Source: Mesorhizobium amorphae (lineage in GTDB: Bacteria; Pseudomonadota; Alphaproteobacteria; Rhizobiales; Rhizobiaceae). Taken from it: a stretch of 64,000 nt of DNA. Below the pieces are notes generated by a model. It was not told the DNA's origin. It was given only the letters and a program-made list of their open reading frames with translations, and searched no databases. The position numbers and the translations under genes are program-made. The first letter of the stretch is position 1; every line of letters starts with the position of its first letter. Positions 24,540 through 33,842 of this stretch are shown one piece after another. The stretch lies in the NCBI RefSeq assembly GCF_014843845.1, contig NZ_JHQS01000057.1, forward strand, positions 1 through 64,000, read 5' to 3'.

Positions 24540-25534
24540 TGTCCGTCGCCGAGAGCCTCGCGGCTGCCAGGCCGCGTTCAAGCCGGGCCGTCGCGTTCCT
24601 TGTCTTTGCCATCGCAATCGCGCTGATCGCGGCGACGCCCTTCCTGCCCAATTACTACATCCGCGTCATCGACAGCCTGCTGATCTACATCCTGCTCGGC
24701 ATCGGCCTAAACATCGTCATCGGCTATACCGGCCTGCTCGATCTCGGCTTCGTCGCCTTCTATGCGGTCGGTGCGTACAGCTATGCGCTGCTGGCCAGCC
24801 CCCAGCTCGACCTGCACCTGCCCTTCCTGCTCATTCTGCTCGTCGCCGCCTGCCTTGGCGCGATCACCGGCATATTGCTCGGCATCCCGGTGTTGAGATT
24901 GCGCGGCGACTATCTTGCCATCGTCACACTCGGCTTCGGCGAGATCGTGCGGATCATCATCAACAATCTCGACTGGCTTACCGGCGGGCCGAAAGGCATC
25001 GCCCGTCTCGACAAGGCTTCGATCCTCGGCATCCAGATCGCCCGGCCCGTCGATTTCTTCTGGCTCCTGCTTGTCGTCGTGCTTCTAGCCGGCCTTGTGG
25101 CCTGGCGGCTGGAGCGGTCCATCCTCGGCAAGGCCTGGGCAGCGATCCGCGAAGACCAGGATGCCGCGCGCGGCATCGGCATCAACACGACCAACGCCAA
25201 GCTTGCCGCCTTTGCCACCTCCGCGACGATCGGCTCGATCGCGGGAGCGATCTTCGGCGCCTCCCAGCGCTTCGTCAGCCCGGAGAGTTTCACGCTCCAG
25301 GAATCCGTGCTGATCGTGCTGATGATCGTGGTCGGCGGCATCGGCAACATTCTCGGCATCGTCGCCGGCGCGGCAATCCTGATCCTGCTCCCGGAGGTGC
25401 TGCGCGAATTCGCCGAATGGCGCATCCTCTTCCTCGGGCTGTTGATGATCTTCCTGATCATCGTGCGCCCGGCAGGCATCGTTCCGCGCAGCTTCGGACC
25501 AGACAAGCTCATCGGGAGGTTGTTCGGCAAATGA
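24539..25534 (+). CDS. livM: ABC transporter permease, LivM type
   Basis: 331 residues with many hydrophobic segments. LLGIGLNIVIGYTGLLDLGF and FVAFYAVGAYSYALL is the hallmark LivM sequence, followed by RGDYLAIVTLGFGEIVRIII and SWRALREDQDAA-type loop AAIREDQDAARGIGINTTNA. Overlaps the ATPase start by 4 bases (ATGA). Confidence 0.93.
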   Translation: MSVAESLAAARPRSSRAVAFLVFAIAIALIAATPFLPNYYIRVIDSLLIYILLGIGLNIVIGYTGLLDLGFVAFYAVGAYSYALLASPQLDLHLPFLLILLVAACLGAITGILLGIPVLRLRGDYLAIVTLGFGEIVRIIINNLDWLTGGPKGIARLDKASILGIQIARPVDFFWLLLVVVLLAGLVAWRLERSILGKAWAAIREDQDAARGIGINTTNAKLAAFATSATIGSIAGAIFGASQRFVSPESFTLQESVLIVLMIVVGGIGNILGIVAGAAILILLPEVLREFAEWRILFLGLLMIFLIIVRPAGIVPRSFGPDKLIGRLFGK

Positions 25535-26361
25535 CCCTGGTCTTCGACAGACTGCGGAAAGAGTATGGCCAGGTCGTTGCCATTGATGACGTGACCGCCT
25601 CCTTCGCCCCCGGGTTGATCCACGGTGTGATCGGACCCAACGGCGCCGGCAAGTCGACGCTCATCAACATGACCGCCGGCTCCTACACCGTCTCCTCCGG
25701 ATCGATAGCGCTCGACGGAAAACGCCTCGACAAGCTCAAGAAATATCAGATCGCCAATTCGGGGGTAGCCCGCACCTATCAGAACATCCGTCTCTTCGAC
25801 CAGATGACGGCGCTCGAAAACCTCGAGGTCTGCTTCTATCCGAGCGACGTCGGCGGCACCTGGAAAGAAGTTCTGTGGCCGCCCTATGCCTCGGCCCGGC
25901 GCGTTCACCGGCGCGAAAAATGCATGGAGATCCTGCGTTTCTTCGATCTGCAAGGCCATGCCGATGCGGAGGCCGGCAGCCTGCCCTATGGCCGGCAGCG
26001 CATGCTGGAAATCGCGCGCGCGCTGGTCTGCAATCCGCGCCTGCTGCTGCTTGACGAGCCCGCCGCCGGGCTGAACCATCACGAGACGGCGGAGTTGACC
26101 GCCAAGCTCGCGGCCCAGCGCTCGCCCGACCGGATCACGATCATCGTCGAACACGACATGGATCTGGTGATGGCGCTCTGCGACAACATCATCGTCATGC
26201 ATCACGGAAAGCTGCTTTTTCAGGGAACACCCGCCGAGGTGCAGGCCAGCACCGACGTCCAACTCGCCTATCTGGGAACCGCCAATGACATCGACGACAT
26301 CCGAGCCGCTGCTCAGGATCGCCGGGCTCAGCTCGGGATACGGACGCGTCGGCGTTCTTGA
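25531..26361 (+). CDS. livG: ABC transporter ATP-binding protein, LivG type
   Basis: 276 residues from the ATG at 25531. Walker A GPNGAGKS at 35-42, Q-loop region ARTYQNIRLFDQMT, a degenerate signature LPYGRQRMLEIARAL in place of LSGGQ (normal for LivG), Walker B LLLLDEP and H-loop IIVEHDMDLVM. The C-terminal ~25 residues run 77 bases into the LivF gene in another frame, an unusually long overlap. The extra basic tail (DRRAQLGIRTRRRS) is not typical, so the ancestral stop may have been nearer 26285. Confidence 0.9.
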   Translation: MTLVFDRLRKEYGQVVAIDDVTASFAPGLIHGVIGPNGAGKSTLINMTAGSYTVSSGSIALDGKRLDKLKKYQIANSGVARTYQNIRLFDQMTALENLEVCFYPSDVGGTWKEVLWPPYASARRVHRREKCMEILRFFDLQGHADAEAGSLPYGRQRMLEIARALVCNPRLLLLDEPAAGLNHHETAELTAKLAAQRSPDRITIIVEHDMDLVMALCDNIIVMHHGKLLFQGTPAEVQASTDVQLAYLGTANDIDDIRAAAQDRRAQLGIRTRRRS

Positions 26362-27034
26362 AGACATAAACGTCGACGTCGATCCGCACGAGATCGTCGT
26401 CGTTCTCGGCCCGAATGGCGCCGGCAAGACGACGCTGCTCAACTCCATCTCCGGCGTTGCGCGTCCGACCGCCGGCAGCATCACCTTCGAAGGGCGCGAC
26501 ATCACCGGCCTGCGGCCGGAGCAGGTCGTGCGCCTGGGCATCACCCATTGCCCGGAAGGCCGCCAGATATTCCAGCGCCTGACGGTGGAAGAAAACCTGG
26601 TCGCCGCCCATGTCGGCCGCGGCGGCAAGAGTTTTGAGGCGCTGCGCACCGAGGCCTTCGATCTTTTTCCGGTGCTGAAGGAGCGGCGCAACGGCATGGC
26701 GAGCCGCATGTCCGGCGGTCAGCAACAGATGCTTGCGATTGGTCGCGCGCTGATGGCCGAGCCGAAACTCCTGATGCTCGACGAACCGTCTCTCGGCCTT
26801 GCCCCGAAGATCGTTCATCAGATCTTCCACATCATCCTCGACCTGTCGCGAAACGGCATTTCCATCCTGCTCGTCGAGCAGAACGTTCAGCTCGCGCTCG
26901 AATGCGGCGACTACGCCTATCTGCTGAACACCGGCAAGGTGAAGCTTCACGCCCCCGCACAGGAAATGGCCGAGCATTCCGCGTTGAGCGAGCACTATCT
27001 CGGCGGCGCCACCGTGGAAGTTCTTCATGTTTGA
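26285..27034 (+). CDS. livF: ABC transporter ATP-binding protein, LivF type
   Basis: 249 residues. Walker A GPNGAGKT at 42-49, signature MSGGQQQMLAIGRAL, Walker B LLMLDEPSLGLAP, H-loop VEQNVQLAL. Second nucleotide-binding subunit of the importer. Overlaps the LivG frame at its start and the oxidase gene at its end (8 bases), so all six genes from 22353 form one transcription unit. Confidence 0.93.
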   Translation: MTSTTSEPLLRIAGLSSGYGRVGVLEDINVDVDPHEIVVVLGPNGAGKTTLLNSISGVARPTAGSITFEGRDITGLRPEQVVRLGITHCPEGRQIFQRLTVEENLVAAHVGRGGKSFEALRTEAFDLFPVLKERRNGMASRMSGGQQQMLAIGRALMAEPKLLMLDEPSLGLAPKIVHQIFHIILDLSRNGISILLVEQNVQLALECGDYAYLLNTGKVKLHAPAQEMAEHSALSEHYLGGATVEVLHV

Positions 27035-28313
27035 AGTCGACTGGAAGACGCCGCATCTCTGGCGCAGGACCGCGGATCCGCGCCAGACGGCGCCGGCGCT
27101 GCAGGGCGATTTGAAGACGGACGTGCTGGTCGTCGGTGGCGGCTTCACCGGCATGGCCGCGGCACTCGGCGCGCGCGACAGCGGCGTCGATGTCATCATG
27201 CTCGAAGGCAACGAGATCGGCTCGGCGGCTTCCGGCCGCAACAACGGCCTCGTCATCTCTCACCATTCCAAGGCATCGCCTTCGGAATTCGAGGCGGCGT
27301 ACGGAAAGACCGTCGGCACCCGCTACAACCGCATGGTCGCGGATGCGGCCGGTGTGTCCTTCGGCCTGATGCAGCGCTTCAACATCGATGCGCACCAGGT
27401 GCAGGAGGGTTGGATCCAGCCCGCGCACACCGAGGCGACGCTTGCCCGGACCCGCCAGTTTTATGAGGAATGGAAAGCCTTCGGCGCCAATGTCTCCAGC
27501 CTGGACCGTGACGAAGCCACCACGCGCATCGGCAGTCCTTATCTCGGCGGCTGGATGGTGCACAATTCGGGCCATATCAACCCGTTTGCCATGACCATCG
27601 GCCTTGCCGCCGCGCTGGAGCGCGAAGGCGTGACCATCCGTGAGAACTCCCGCGCAACGCGCATCGAGAAGGTGGAGAGCGGCTGGCGCGTCTTCACCGC
27701 GTCGGGAAGCGTCACCGCACCGGAGGTGGTGCTGGCGACCAACGCGCTGACTGGCGACATCTGGCCAGGGCTCAAGAAGACGCTGGTGCCGCTCAAGGTG
27801 TTCCAGGCGGCGACCAACCCTCTGCCGGTGGAGGTGCGCGCGAAAATCCTTGTCGGCAATCCAGCCGTGTCCGACATGCGCAATGACATCCGCTATTTCC
27901 ACTATGACCGCGACAATCGGCTGGTCAGCGGCGGCACGCATACTTTCTGGTTCGACGAGGCCGATCGCGGCCGCGCCAAGGTCTCGCATATGCTGGGTAG
28001 GGCCTTTCCTGCCTTTGGTGCAGAACCGGAGATGGTGGAATATTGGCACGGGACGTTCGCGGTGGTGCCCGACCGCAGGCCGCGCCTTTATCGCCTGGCG
28101 CCCGGTCTTGTGTTTGGTGGCGTCTATTCCGGTCGCGGCGTGGCACTCTCCATGTCGCTTGGCCAGGAGATCGGCCGCTGGGCGGCAGGTCGGCGCACGG
28201 ACGAGCAGATGTCGCTTCCGGTCACCAACATGAAGCCGGTTCCGTTCCATCCGATCGCGGTGCAGGTCGCCAATCGCATGCACGCCTGGAACCGCTTCCA
28301 GGACCGCTCTTGA
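27027..28313 (+). CDS. FAD-dependent oxidoreductase, DAO family (PuuB-like)
   Basis: 428 residues. N-terminal FAD motif VVGGGFTGMAAALGARDSG, then the DAO-family second motif GSAASGRNNGLV and a C-terminal PRLYRLAPGLVFGGVYSGRG flavin block. The layout (short N-terminal extension before the Rossmann motif, SGRNNG) resembles gamma-glutamylputrescine oxidase PuuB and related amine/imino-acid oxidases. Coupled to the importer operon, it probably carries out the first oxidation of the imported amine or N-substituted amino acid. The intact island ends here. Confidence 0.88.
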   Translation: MFEVDWKTPHLWRRTADPRQTAPALQGDLKTDVLVVGGGFTGMAAALGARDSGVDVIMLEGNEIGSAASGRNNGLVISHHSKASPSEFEAAYGKTVGTRYNRMVADAAGVSFGLMQRFNIDAHQVQEGWIQPAHTEATLARTRQFYEEWKAFGANVSSLDRDEATTRIGSPYLGGWMVHNSGHINPFAMTIGLAAALEREGVTIRENSRATRIEKVESGWRVFTASGSVTAPEVVLATNALTGDIWPGLKKTLVPLKVFQAATNPLPVEVRAKILVGNPAVSDMRNDIRYFHYDRDNRLVSGGTHTFWFDEADRGRAKVSHMLGRAFPAFGAEPEMVEYWHGTFAVVPDRRPRLYRLAPGLVFGGVYSGRGVALSMSLGQEIGRWAAGRRTDEQMSLPVTNMKPVPFHPIAVQVANRMHAWNRFQDRS

Positions 28314-28429
28314 TGAAGCCGCAGATGCTCCCAAGCTTGCCACGACACCGAAACTATGGCCGCTTCAATACCTCCGGGCTGCGAAGTCCCATGTGCCGTT
28401 CAGAATTATCTGTCTCTGTCCGGAATTAA

Positions 28430-29090
28430 GCCGATCTTCGGAGGTCGTGTCGGAGCTCGTGCAGAAGCTTGAGCACATCGCTGCCGCACGACATGCCGCT
28501 AAGCGTGGTCTCGATCCGGGGAAGACGAATGCTGCCGAAGCCGCTGGTGCCGGCAGCGCAGTTCTGGAGAAGGTAGCAAAGCGCTCGTAGGGAGGTGTTC
28601 TCACCGTAGATGGCAATCGCTTCGTAGCTGTCGGTTCCCTCAACGTTGTGTTCGGCGCCTATCCTCACGCACCTCCCGCGTCGGCTGCCCGATCTCGAAA
28701 CGCATGCCGATACGGCTTTCGATCTGACCCATCGCGTGAGTGTCACGCCTCGTGCCAGCTAACCGATGAGTGTTACCCGCGAGCAGCAACGCGAAACCGC
28801 AACGCTCCTGAAGATGCAGCAGCTCCCGCAACACGGTGGGTGTGAAGTTCTGATATTCGTCCACCAGCAACGGACGCGTCGGGCCGTACCGGGCCCCCAA
28901 AAAGTTCATGCAATTCTTCGCAAGGTCGTATGTGAACTTGCTGTCCTTTTGAACGCCGTAGGCGTCGTGTAGCATCTTGAACATTGGCCTGATGGCCTTG
29001 GTATGCTGCGTAACCTCACAGTAGGCAGCTCCGCTTTGGGCGGCTATCCAGCTGAGTGCTACAGTCTTGCCGAGCCCGGCTTTGCCGACC
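28430..29090 (-). pseudogene. TniB/MuB-like transposition ATPase, truncated and frameshifted
   Basis: AAA ATPase of transposons that use an Mu/Tn5053-type DDE transposase. Walker A GKAGLGKTVALSW, Walker B RPLLVDEYQNF, and a sensor region FALLLAGNTHRL are intact. After QPTREV the frame breaks near 28680; the next frame continues DSYEAIAIYGENTSLRALCY and LLQNCAAGTSGFGS to a stop near 28430. The N-terminus is lost: just before the P-loop the sequence turns into an IrrE fragment on the other strand. A TniA-type pseudogene lies at 48.4-49.7 kb and could have been its partner. Confidence 0.7.
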
Positions 29091-29209
29091 GCAAGCACCG
29101 CCGCCGCTTCACGATTGCACATGAGATCGCTCACTTCATCTTGCACCCCGACCTTATCGGGAACGAGCTTTATGATGATGGGCTTTACCGGAGCGGTCTA
29201 ACGAGCCGC
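29086..29209 (+). pseudogene. Fragment of an ImmA/IrrE-type metallopeptidase
   Basis: KHRRRFTIAHEIAHFILHPD plus LIGNELYDDGLYRSGLTSR carries the HExxH zinc motif (HEIAH) in the context typical of ImmA/IrrE (DUF955) proteins, which cleave phage-type repressors. Only this core remains, joined directly to the ATPase remnant. The open frame continues to 29530 but the later part is not recognised. Confidence 0.55.
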
Positions 29210-29927
29210 ATGGCCACCGCCTCCGCCGGTCTTGCGGCGTTCGAACCGCTCAGGCAGCCGATGGAGCTAATCGGCGACGTAACTCATATCGACGGCGATC
29301 TAGTGACGGTGAACCTTGGCGTGCCCGTCACCGTGAACATGGACACCTTGCGGCGGGTGAACGCCTACAAGCCGCCGGCGTGCCGCCCCCGCCGAACCAG
29401 CGCTCCTTACACTGGTTCCCGAGAAAACCCGCCGGCAAAACGCAGCGGGCTTCACTTGCGCAAGAATCGTGACGGAACTCTGCCTGTGGATAGTAACCGT
29501 TCGTTCACCATGCACTGGCAATCTGATTGAAGGCGCATCCAACGCGCCTACCCTGACTACGCGTCATTGACGACGCGCCCCCGCCCAAAGCCGGCCGTCG
29601 ACGCTTTCAAGTACCCCACCCCAGCACAGTATGCGTCGACCGCCGGTTTTTGGAAGGGATCGCGATGGCATCGTCTCAGAAAGCAAGGGCCATGGTTGTC
29701 GTGCCGCCTCAATTTTGTCTGGTCACTCCCGCGTTGCGCCTATCTTCTCGCTGGGGCTTTGCTTTAGCCACGGAGCGGTGTTCGGCCCTGCCTCCAGCGG
29801 GCCAAGGTACCCTGTCCCGCGCTCTGGCGACTCGCTGTGCCTGCAGGAAGCGCTCGTACTTAGCAATCTCTTGTATTTCGCCTGAAGCAGGATCATCATG
29901 CGAGCAGGTTCGTAGGGTTAAAGCGCC
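29210..29927. other. Degenerate region, no supportable gene
   Basis: Part of a long open frame on the + strand continues to 29530 (ELIGDVTHIDGDLVTVNLGV, then NMDTLRRVNAYKPP is protein-like but unrecognised). Beyond that nothing convincing is visible. Confidence 0.35.
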
Positions 29928-30101
29928 ATGGAATTCGCGGTCTGTTATGACAACAGCGCGGCTATATTCGCATGGTCGATCTGGCTCGATGTCACGGCGG
30001 TTTTGGTTATTTTGGCCGGATTCGCCGCTGCAATGTCGGGCGCGATTTCTGTTCCTGACACGGGAACATCGCGAATTCTTCCTCTAGAAGTTCATCCCTG
30101 A
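29928..30101 (+). CDS. Possible small membrane peptide (57 aa)
   Basis: ATG at 29928 after a GTAGGG element. The product MEFAVCYDNSAAIFAWSIWL continues into a hydrophobic segment DVTAVLVILAGFAAAM, so one membrane helix is likely. No family recognised; real coding status is uncertain. Confidence 0.3.
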   Translation: MEFAVCYDNSAAIFAWSIWLDVTAVLVILAGFAAAMSGAISVPDTGTSRILPLEVHP

Positions 30102-30720
30102 GCGACGGCGCTAGGGTGAGGCTTCGGAAGTGACCGTGACCGTCTTAACTTTCGTTCAATTCGTTTATTTCAGAATGCCCTAATGCGCTTCTCCACTCGG
30201 CTTTTTTGCTGGGTGGCCTTCTTCGGTTGCGATTTCGCCGCCATTGGTCTCGGACTTCTAATTCGTCTGTCGGGGCTCAGAAAGGTTCAGCCGGGGCTCC
30301 TCGGGCCGCCTAATGTCCCCGATAACATTGGTATCAGCGCTCGTCCCTGTGTGCTCCTGGCTATATGAGCAACACTGCAAGTACGCCGAGCCGGCTGTTC
30401 CTATAAGTCGGTTAGGCCCGGCAGCGCCCCCCCGGTTAAAGCTGCTGGGCCGCCCTGATTGCCAATCGGCACAGGGAAAAGAAAAGAGGTTTCTGGTGAA
30501 ACCAACCGCCTTCGTTGGCGTTTAGTGCGCGCTATGGCACAACGCCAAGGTAGATTTGTTTGTTTTCCTGAGCCGTACGGAACCTGGGACCGTCTGGGAC
30601 AACGTTGCGGGCTCGCCTGCAACGCTCGGAGGCCGCCTGCTTGTCGGCCGCGCGGGCTGAAACTGCTCGGGATGTGCTGGTTCGGATTTATCAGAACTGG
30701 TCCCATGGGGAGCAGGCAAA
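30102..30720. other. No supportable gene; one weak hydrophobic ORF
   Basis: An ORF at 30183-30368 (MRFSTRLFCWVAFFGCDFAA) is hydrophobic at its start but lacks a convincing ribosome site. Otherwise nothing is recognised. Confidence 0.3.
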
Positions 30721-30942
30721 ATGGTTATCGAAAGACGGCAAGCGGTAGACTTCATAGTCAGCGACGTACGCAACCTGGCGGACTATTCCGATCGCGGAAT
30801 ATGCGTCACGCTTCTTGATCGCGGCGGAGCCAGTATCCGCCTACACCTCAACACAGAGATGGGCGAGTTACTTTGCGCGCGAATTGCCGACGCGCTGGAA
30901 TGCCGGTATGGCAAGGATTCCAGCTCGGCATCTGGGCACTGA
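30721..30942 (+). CDS. Small hypothetical protein (73 aa), intact copy of a two-member family
   Basis: Starts MVIERRQAVDFIVSDVRNLA and contains DYSDRGICVTLLDRGGASIR then LNTEMGELLCARIADALECR. The same pattern (F-V-V-x-NV-x-ELADYSDHGVAVTVLD, then MGELLCERIANALERRYG) is found in the frameshifted copy at 61815, which argues that this is a real protein family. Function unknown; no domain recognised. Confidence 0.6.
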   Translation: MVIERRQAVDFIVSDVRNLADYSDRGICVTLLDRGGASIRLHLNTEMGELLCARIADALECRYGKDSSSASGH

Positions 30943-31285
30943 AATGATGCGGTGCGATGCGGCGTGGCGGTGTCCCGCTCGCTGCAAAATAAAGACCTTC
31001 ATCAGTCCCATGCATGCATTGCTGATCCGGCCCGAGCCGCCGCGCCCCTCAGTTGCGCAAGCAGCTTTTTGCGCCGCTGTCCGTGATGCAGTAGTGACCT
31101 AACGGCCAGAAGCGTTCCGCTGGCCTCGATGAGATCCGCGAAACGGGGAGCTACTAAATCACATACACGCGCTTTAAGCGCAGTGAGTTTGGCGGCTTTG
31201 CTCGTTCCGGGATTTCGTCCCGTGGGTTCATCGCTTGTAGTTGCACTTGCATCTGTCGGCCTCCGCTCCGATCAGGCGGGTGCAG
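30943..31285. other. Intergenic stretch next to the IS110 remnant
   Basis: No gene recognised; may contain the outer end of the IS110-type element, whose ends lack obvious inverted repeats. Confidence 0.3.
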
Positions 31286-32302
31286 TCATCGAAGCGGCTT
31301 AGGACGATGATAAATTCCGCCCTTATTCAGAAGCGCCCAGATGGTCCGGGCCATCTTGTTAGCCAACGCGACAGCAGCCACCTTGAAGGGGCGCCTGGCG
31401 AGTAGCCCCTTCAGCCACGGTCGTGCCCGATCATCGTTCCGGGCAATCCGCAGAACGGCTGTCGCACCGAGGACCAGGAGAGCGCGGAGTTCAGGATTGC
31501 CCATTTTAGAGATGCCGCCCAATCCAATCGTTCCTTGCTCCGCTGGAATGGGGCCTCGGTGTCAATCCCACCTAGGCAGCGAAGTGGCGGCCCGATTTGA
31601 ACCCGCCGGGATCCGGAACCAGGGCCTTGATCCGCTGGCACCGACGCCGGGAATCGTCGTCAGGCGGCGCATGTCTTCATCGCGCCTCGCCTCGGTGACG
31701 ATGCCACGTTCGAGTTCGTTGATCTGATCCGCCAAGGTGTCGATCTGATCGGCGACCGCCGTCAGAGCAAAGCGTGCCGCGGCGGGCAGTCGAGTATCGT
31801 CACTTTTCCGCACGATGGCGATCAGCGCCGCAACGTTCGCAAGACCGCTGGCCGAGATTATACCCAGTTCAGCCAGATGTGCACGCAAGGCGTTGACTGA
31901 CTGTGTTCTCTGCTGGACGAGAAGAGCACGGGTTTTCAGCAGCATTGCGTCAGCTTGCTGTTCGGCTGTCTTGATCGGACGAAGCGCATCGTCATACGGA
32001 TCACCGCCTCGCCAATGGCTTCAGCCGGCCGCGTCCGTCTTGCCGCGCTTGACGAAAGGCTTGACGGAGGCCGGCGGTATGAGGCGCACGTCATGGCCGA
32101 GCTTCGCGATCTCGCGCGCCCAGTAGTGAGCCCCGCCGCATGCCTCCATGCCAATCAGACATGGAGGCTGCTTTTCGAAAAAGCCCAGCAATTCGCCGCG
32201 TCGCAGTTTCCGATTGAACAGGGGCGAGCCTTCGATATCTGCGCTGTGAACCTGGAAAACGTGTTTAGCTAAGTTCACCCCGATGGTGCTAACATGCTTC
32301 AT
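31286..32302 (-). mobile_element. IS110-family transposase, frameshifted
   Basis: Three consecutive open pieces cover about 339 residues, the normal IS110 length: MKHVSTIGVNLAKHVFQVHS from 32302 with CLIGMEACGGAHYWAREIAK, then ALLVQQRTQSVNALRAHLAE, IAIVRKSD and LTTIPGVGA (transposase-20 domain start), then MGNPELRALLVLGATAVLRI and WALLNKGG. Frame breaks near 32030-31950 and 31570. The first catalytic Asp of the DEDD set, normally in IGVDLAKNV, is Asn here. Non-functional. Confidence 0.8.
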
Positions 32303-32959
32303 GGAACGGTCCCTCCTTTGTGGCGTTCGAGCAACGACCACGTTCTAGCATTTGATGCTGTCGGAGCGGGGGCCGTTCCACCTCATCACATACGGTCGCC
32401 GCGTGAGACGGCTGAGCGCCCGGTTGGCGCGCTTTTTCCGGCGTTTCGGCAAGCCCGCTCGAGGTCCGGTTATAGTTGGCAACGAGCGTCTGAACGCGAG
32501 CGCCTCGGTGGTGCCTTCGAGCGCCATCAGCGCTATCTCGCCTGCAACAGAGGAATCCATTGGCGCGGGTCGATGAAGCGCGGACCGATGATAAGCGCCG
32601 TCAGATAGCCGTCGAGCCCATCCATGCCTGTCATCGGGCGATGAATATTCCCTGATTGTGGGCATCGAAAATTCCCTAGTTGGCGCTGCTGCCGCCAGTT
32701 CCGGGACGCGTCCCGGAACTGGCGGCTTTCGCTCCGGTGTCGACATCATCGCCCCGATCCGGGACACAACGGGGTGAACTCCCGTCTCGACGACGCGGGC
32801 GTCGCCGCCGTTGCAAAGGCGATCGTCGCCATCCGCTAATACTTCATGCCCAAGCGAGTCAAAGCGGCCCGCATCTGAATCCTGCCTCTGTCAAGCAAGG
32901 ACAGCCGTGCGGTGCTCGTGACGCTTACGAATCTTCCGCCACATAATATTTCGTACCTG
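32303..32959. other. Transposon debris, no intact gene
   Basis: Scattered frames without a recognisable start or full domain; contains the 36-bp palindrome at 32691 and an IS-like sequence around 32640-32690 (two copies of ATTCCCT close together). Confidence 0.4.
32691..32726. repeat. Perfect 36-bp palindrome
   Basis: Half-site GCCGCCAGTTCCGGGACG followed immediately by its exact complement, with no spacer. It could be the joined ends of two mobile elements, a recombination or resolution site, or a very strong cruciform. Confidence 0.8.
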
Positions 32960-33179
32960 TCCGATGGGCGCCGGGATGCGACCGTCAGGCGCTTGTACTG
33001 CGAGAGCCACGATCAACTCCGCCAGCACCTTGCCGACTTCATCTCGGCCTACAACTTCGGCCGCAGGCTCAGACCCTCAAAGACCTCACGCCCTATGAGT
33101 CATTTGCAAGTCTTGGGGCGCACAGCCCGAGCGCTTCAAGCTTGATCCGCGCCAGCAAATGCTGGGACTAAACATCTAG
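32960..33179 (+). pseudogene. C-terminal remnant of an IS481/IS3-type integrase-like transposase
   Basis: ATVRRLYCESHDQLRQHLAD followed by FISAYNFGRRL is the C-terminal part of IS481-family transposases. A one-base shift gives TLKDLTPYESF and then WGAQPERFKLDPRQQM before a stop at 33179. The catalytic DDE part is missing. Confidence 0.7.
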
Positions 33180-33489
33180 TGGAAACCGACATGCTGAGGA
33201 AGATCGGCGGCAGCTCATACACGCTGGGTTTCGGGGTGGCCTCCATCGCCGACGCTTTAGGCGTCAGTTGGCAGCGCCCGCATGATGGCGGAGCTGGCCG
33301 AAGGCCACGGGCGAAAAGCATACCGGGAACGGCGCCGGTTCGTGCGGGGGAGATTGCCCATGGCACCGCAGGTGACGCCCATGCGCGAGCCAGCGGAAAA
33401 ATGCTTCTGTCCATGGTCCACCCCTCCAAGCGGGAACGGTACTTTTCCAAGCACAACCTCAGGAAACGGAGAACACCATTATTGACAAG

Positions 33490-33610
33490 GATGTCCTCAA
33501 ACGGCAGCTTGCTCAAGCGTCAGTCCATCGCGCTCGTGGGCGCGCCCGAGCGCTGTGTACATGTGGGTGACCGCGAGAGCGACATCTACGAGTTCTATTG
33601 CACCGCGCAA
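33490..33610 (+). pseudogene. Fragment of an IS4/Tn5-type transposase
   Basis: SIALVGAPERCVHVGDRESD then IYEFYCTAQDLG matches the region around the second catalytic Asp (VGDRESDIYE) of IS4/IS50-like transposases. Flanking sequence 33180-33490 is open but not recognised. Confidence 0.6.
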
Positions 33611-33805
33611 GACCTTGGCGCTTGCGGGCAGGTCAGCATCAGGCAGTTGGTTTCGGCCGGAACATGCGCCAGAAGACGCTCGGCATAGGCAACGATGCTC
33701 TCGTCGAGATAGCAGGGTGGATGTTGAGCTGGGCAGATTGATCGGCAATGGGCTTGGATGAAGCGAGGATGGCAGTGCCCCACAGTTGTGGTGGTGCCCA
33801 AACCC
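33600..33805 (-). pseudogene. Fragment of a class III aminotransferase
   Basis: VGHCHPRFIQA then YLDESIVAYAERLLAHVPAE is the N-terminal cofactor-domain segment of omega-amino-acid/4-aminobutyrate-type PLP aminotransferases. It abuts the IS4 fragment on one side, and the remainder of the gene is absent. Confidence 0.55.
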
Positions 33806-33842
33806 GCAGGGAATGAGAGCAGGAGCTGCCCTTGCCGCTCTT

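Noticed and set aside
22341..24617. 758-aa minus-strand ORF
   Set aside because: Antisense to the binding-protein and LivH genes; His/Asp/Arg-biased composition is typical of shadow frames in high-GC DNA.
24910..26709. 599-aa minus-strand ORF
   Set aside because: Antisense to livM, livG and livF, all with complete motifs.
26832..28343. 503-aa minus-strand ORF
   Set aside because: Antisense to the DAO-type oxidase gene; no domain recognised.
32345..32767. 140-aa minus-strand ORF between IS remnants
   Set aside because: It reads through the 36-bp palindrome and lacks any recognisable domain; treated as debris.
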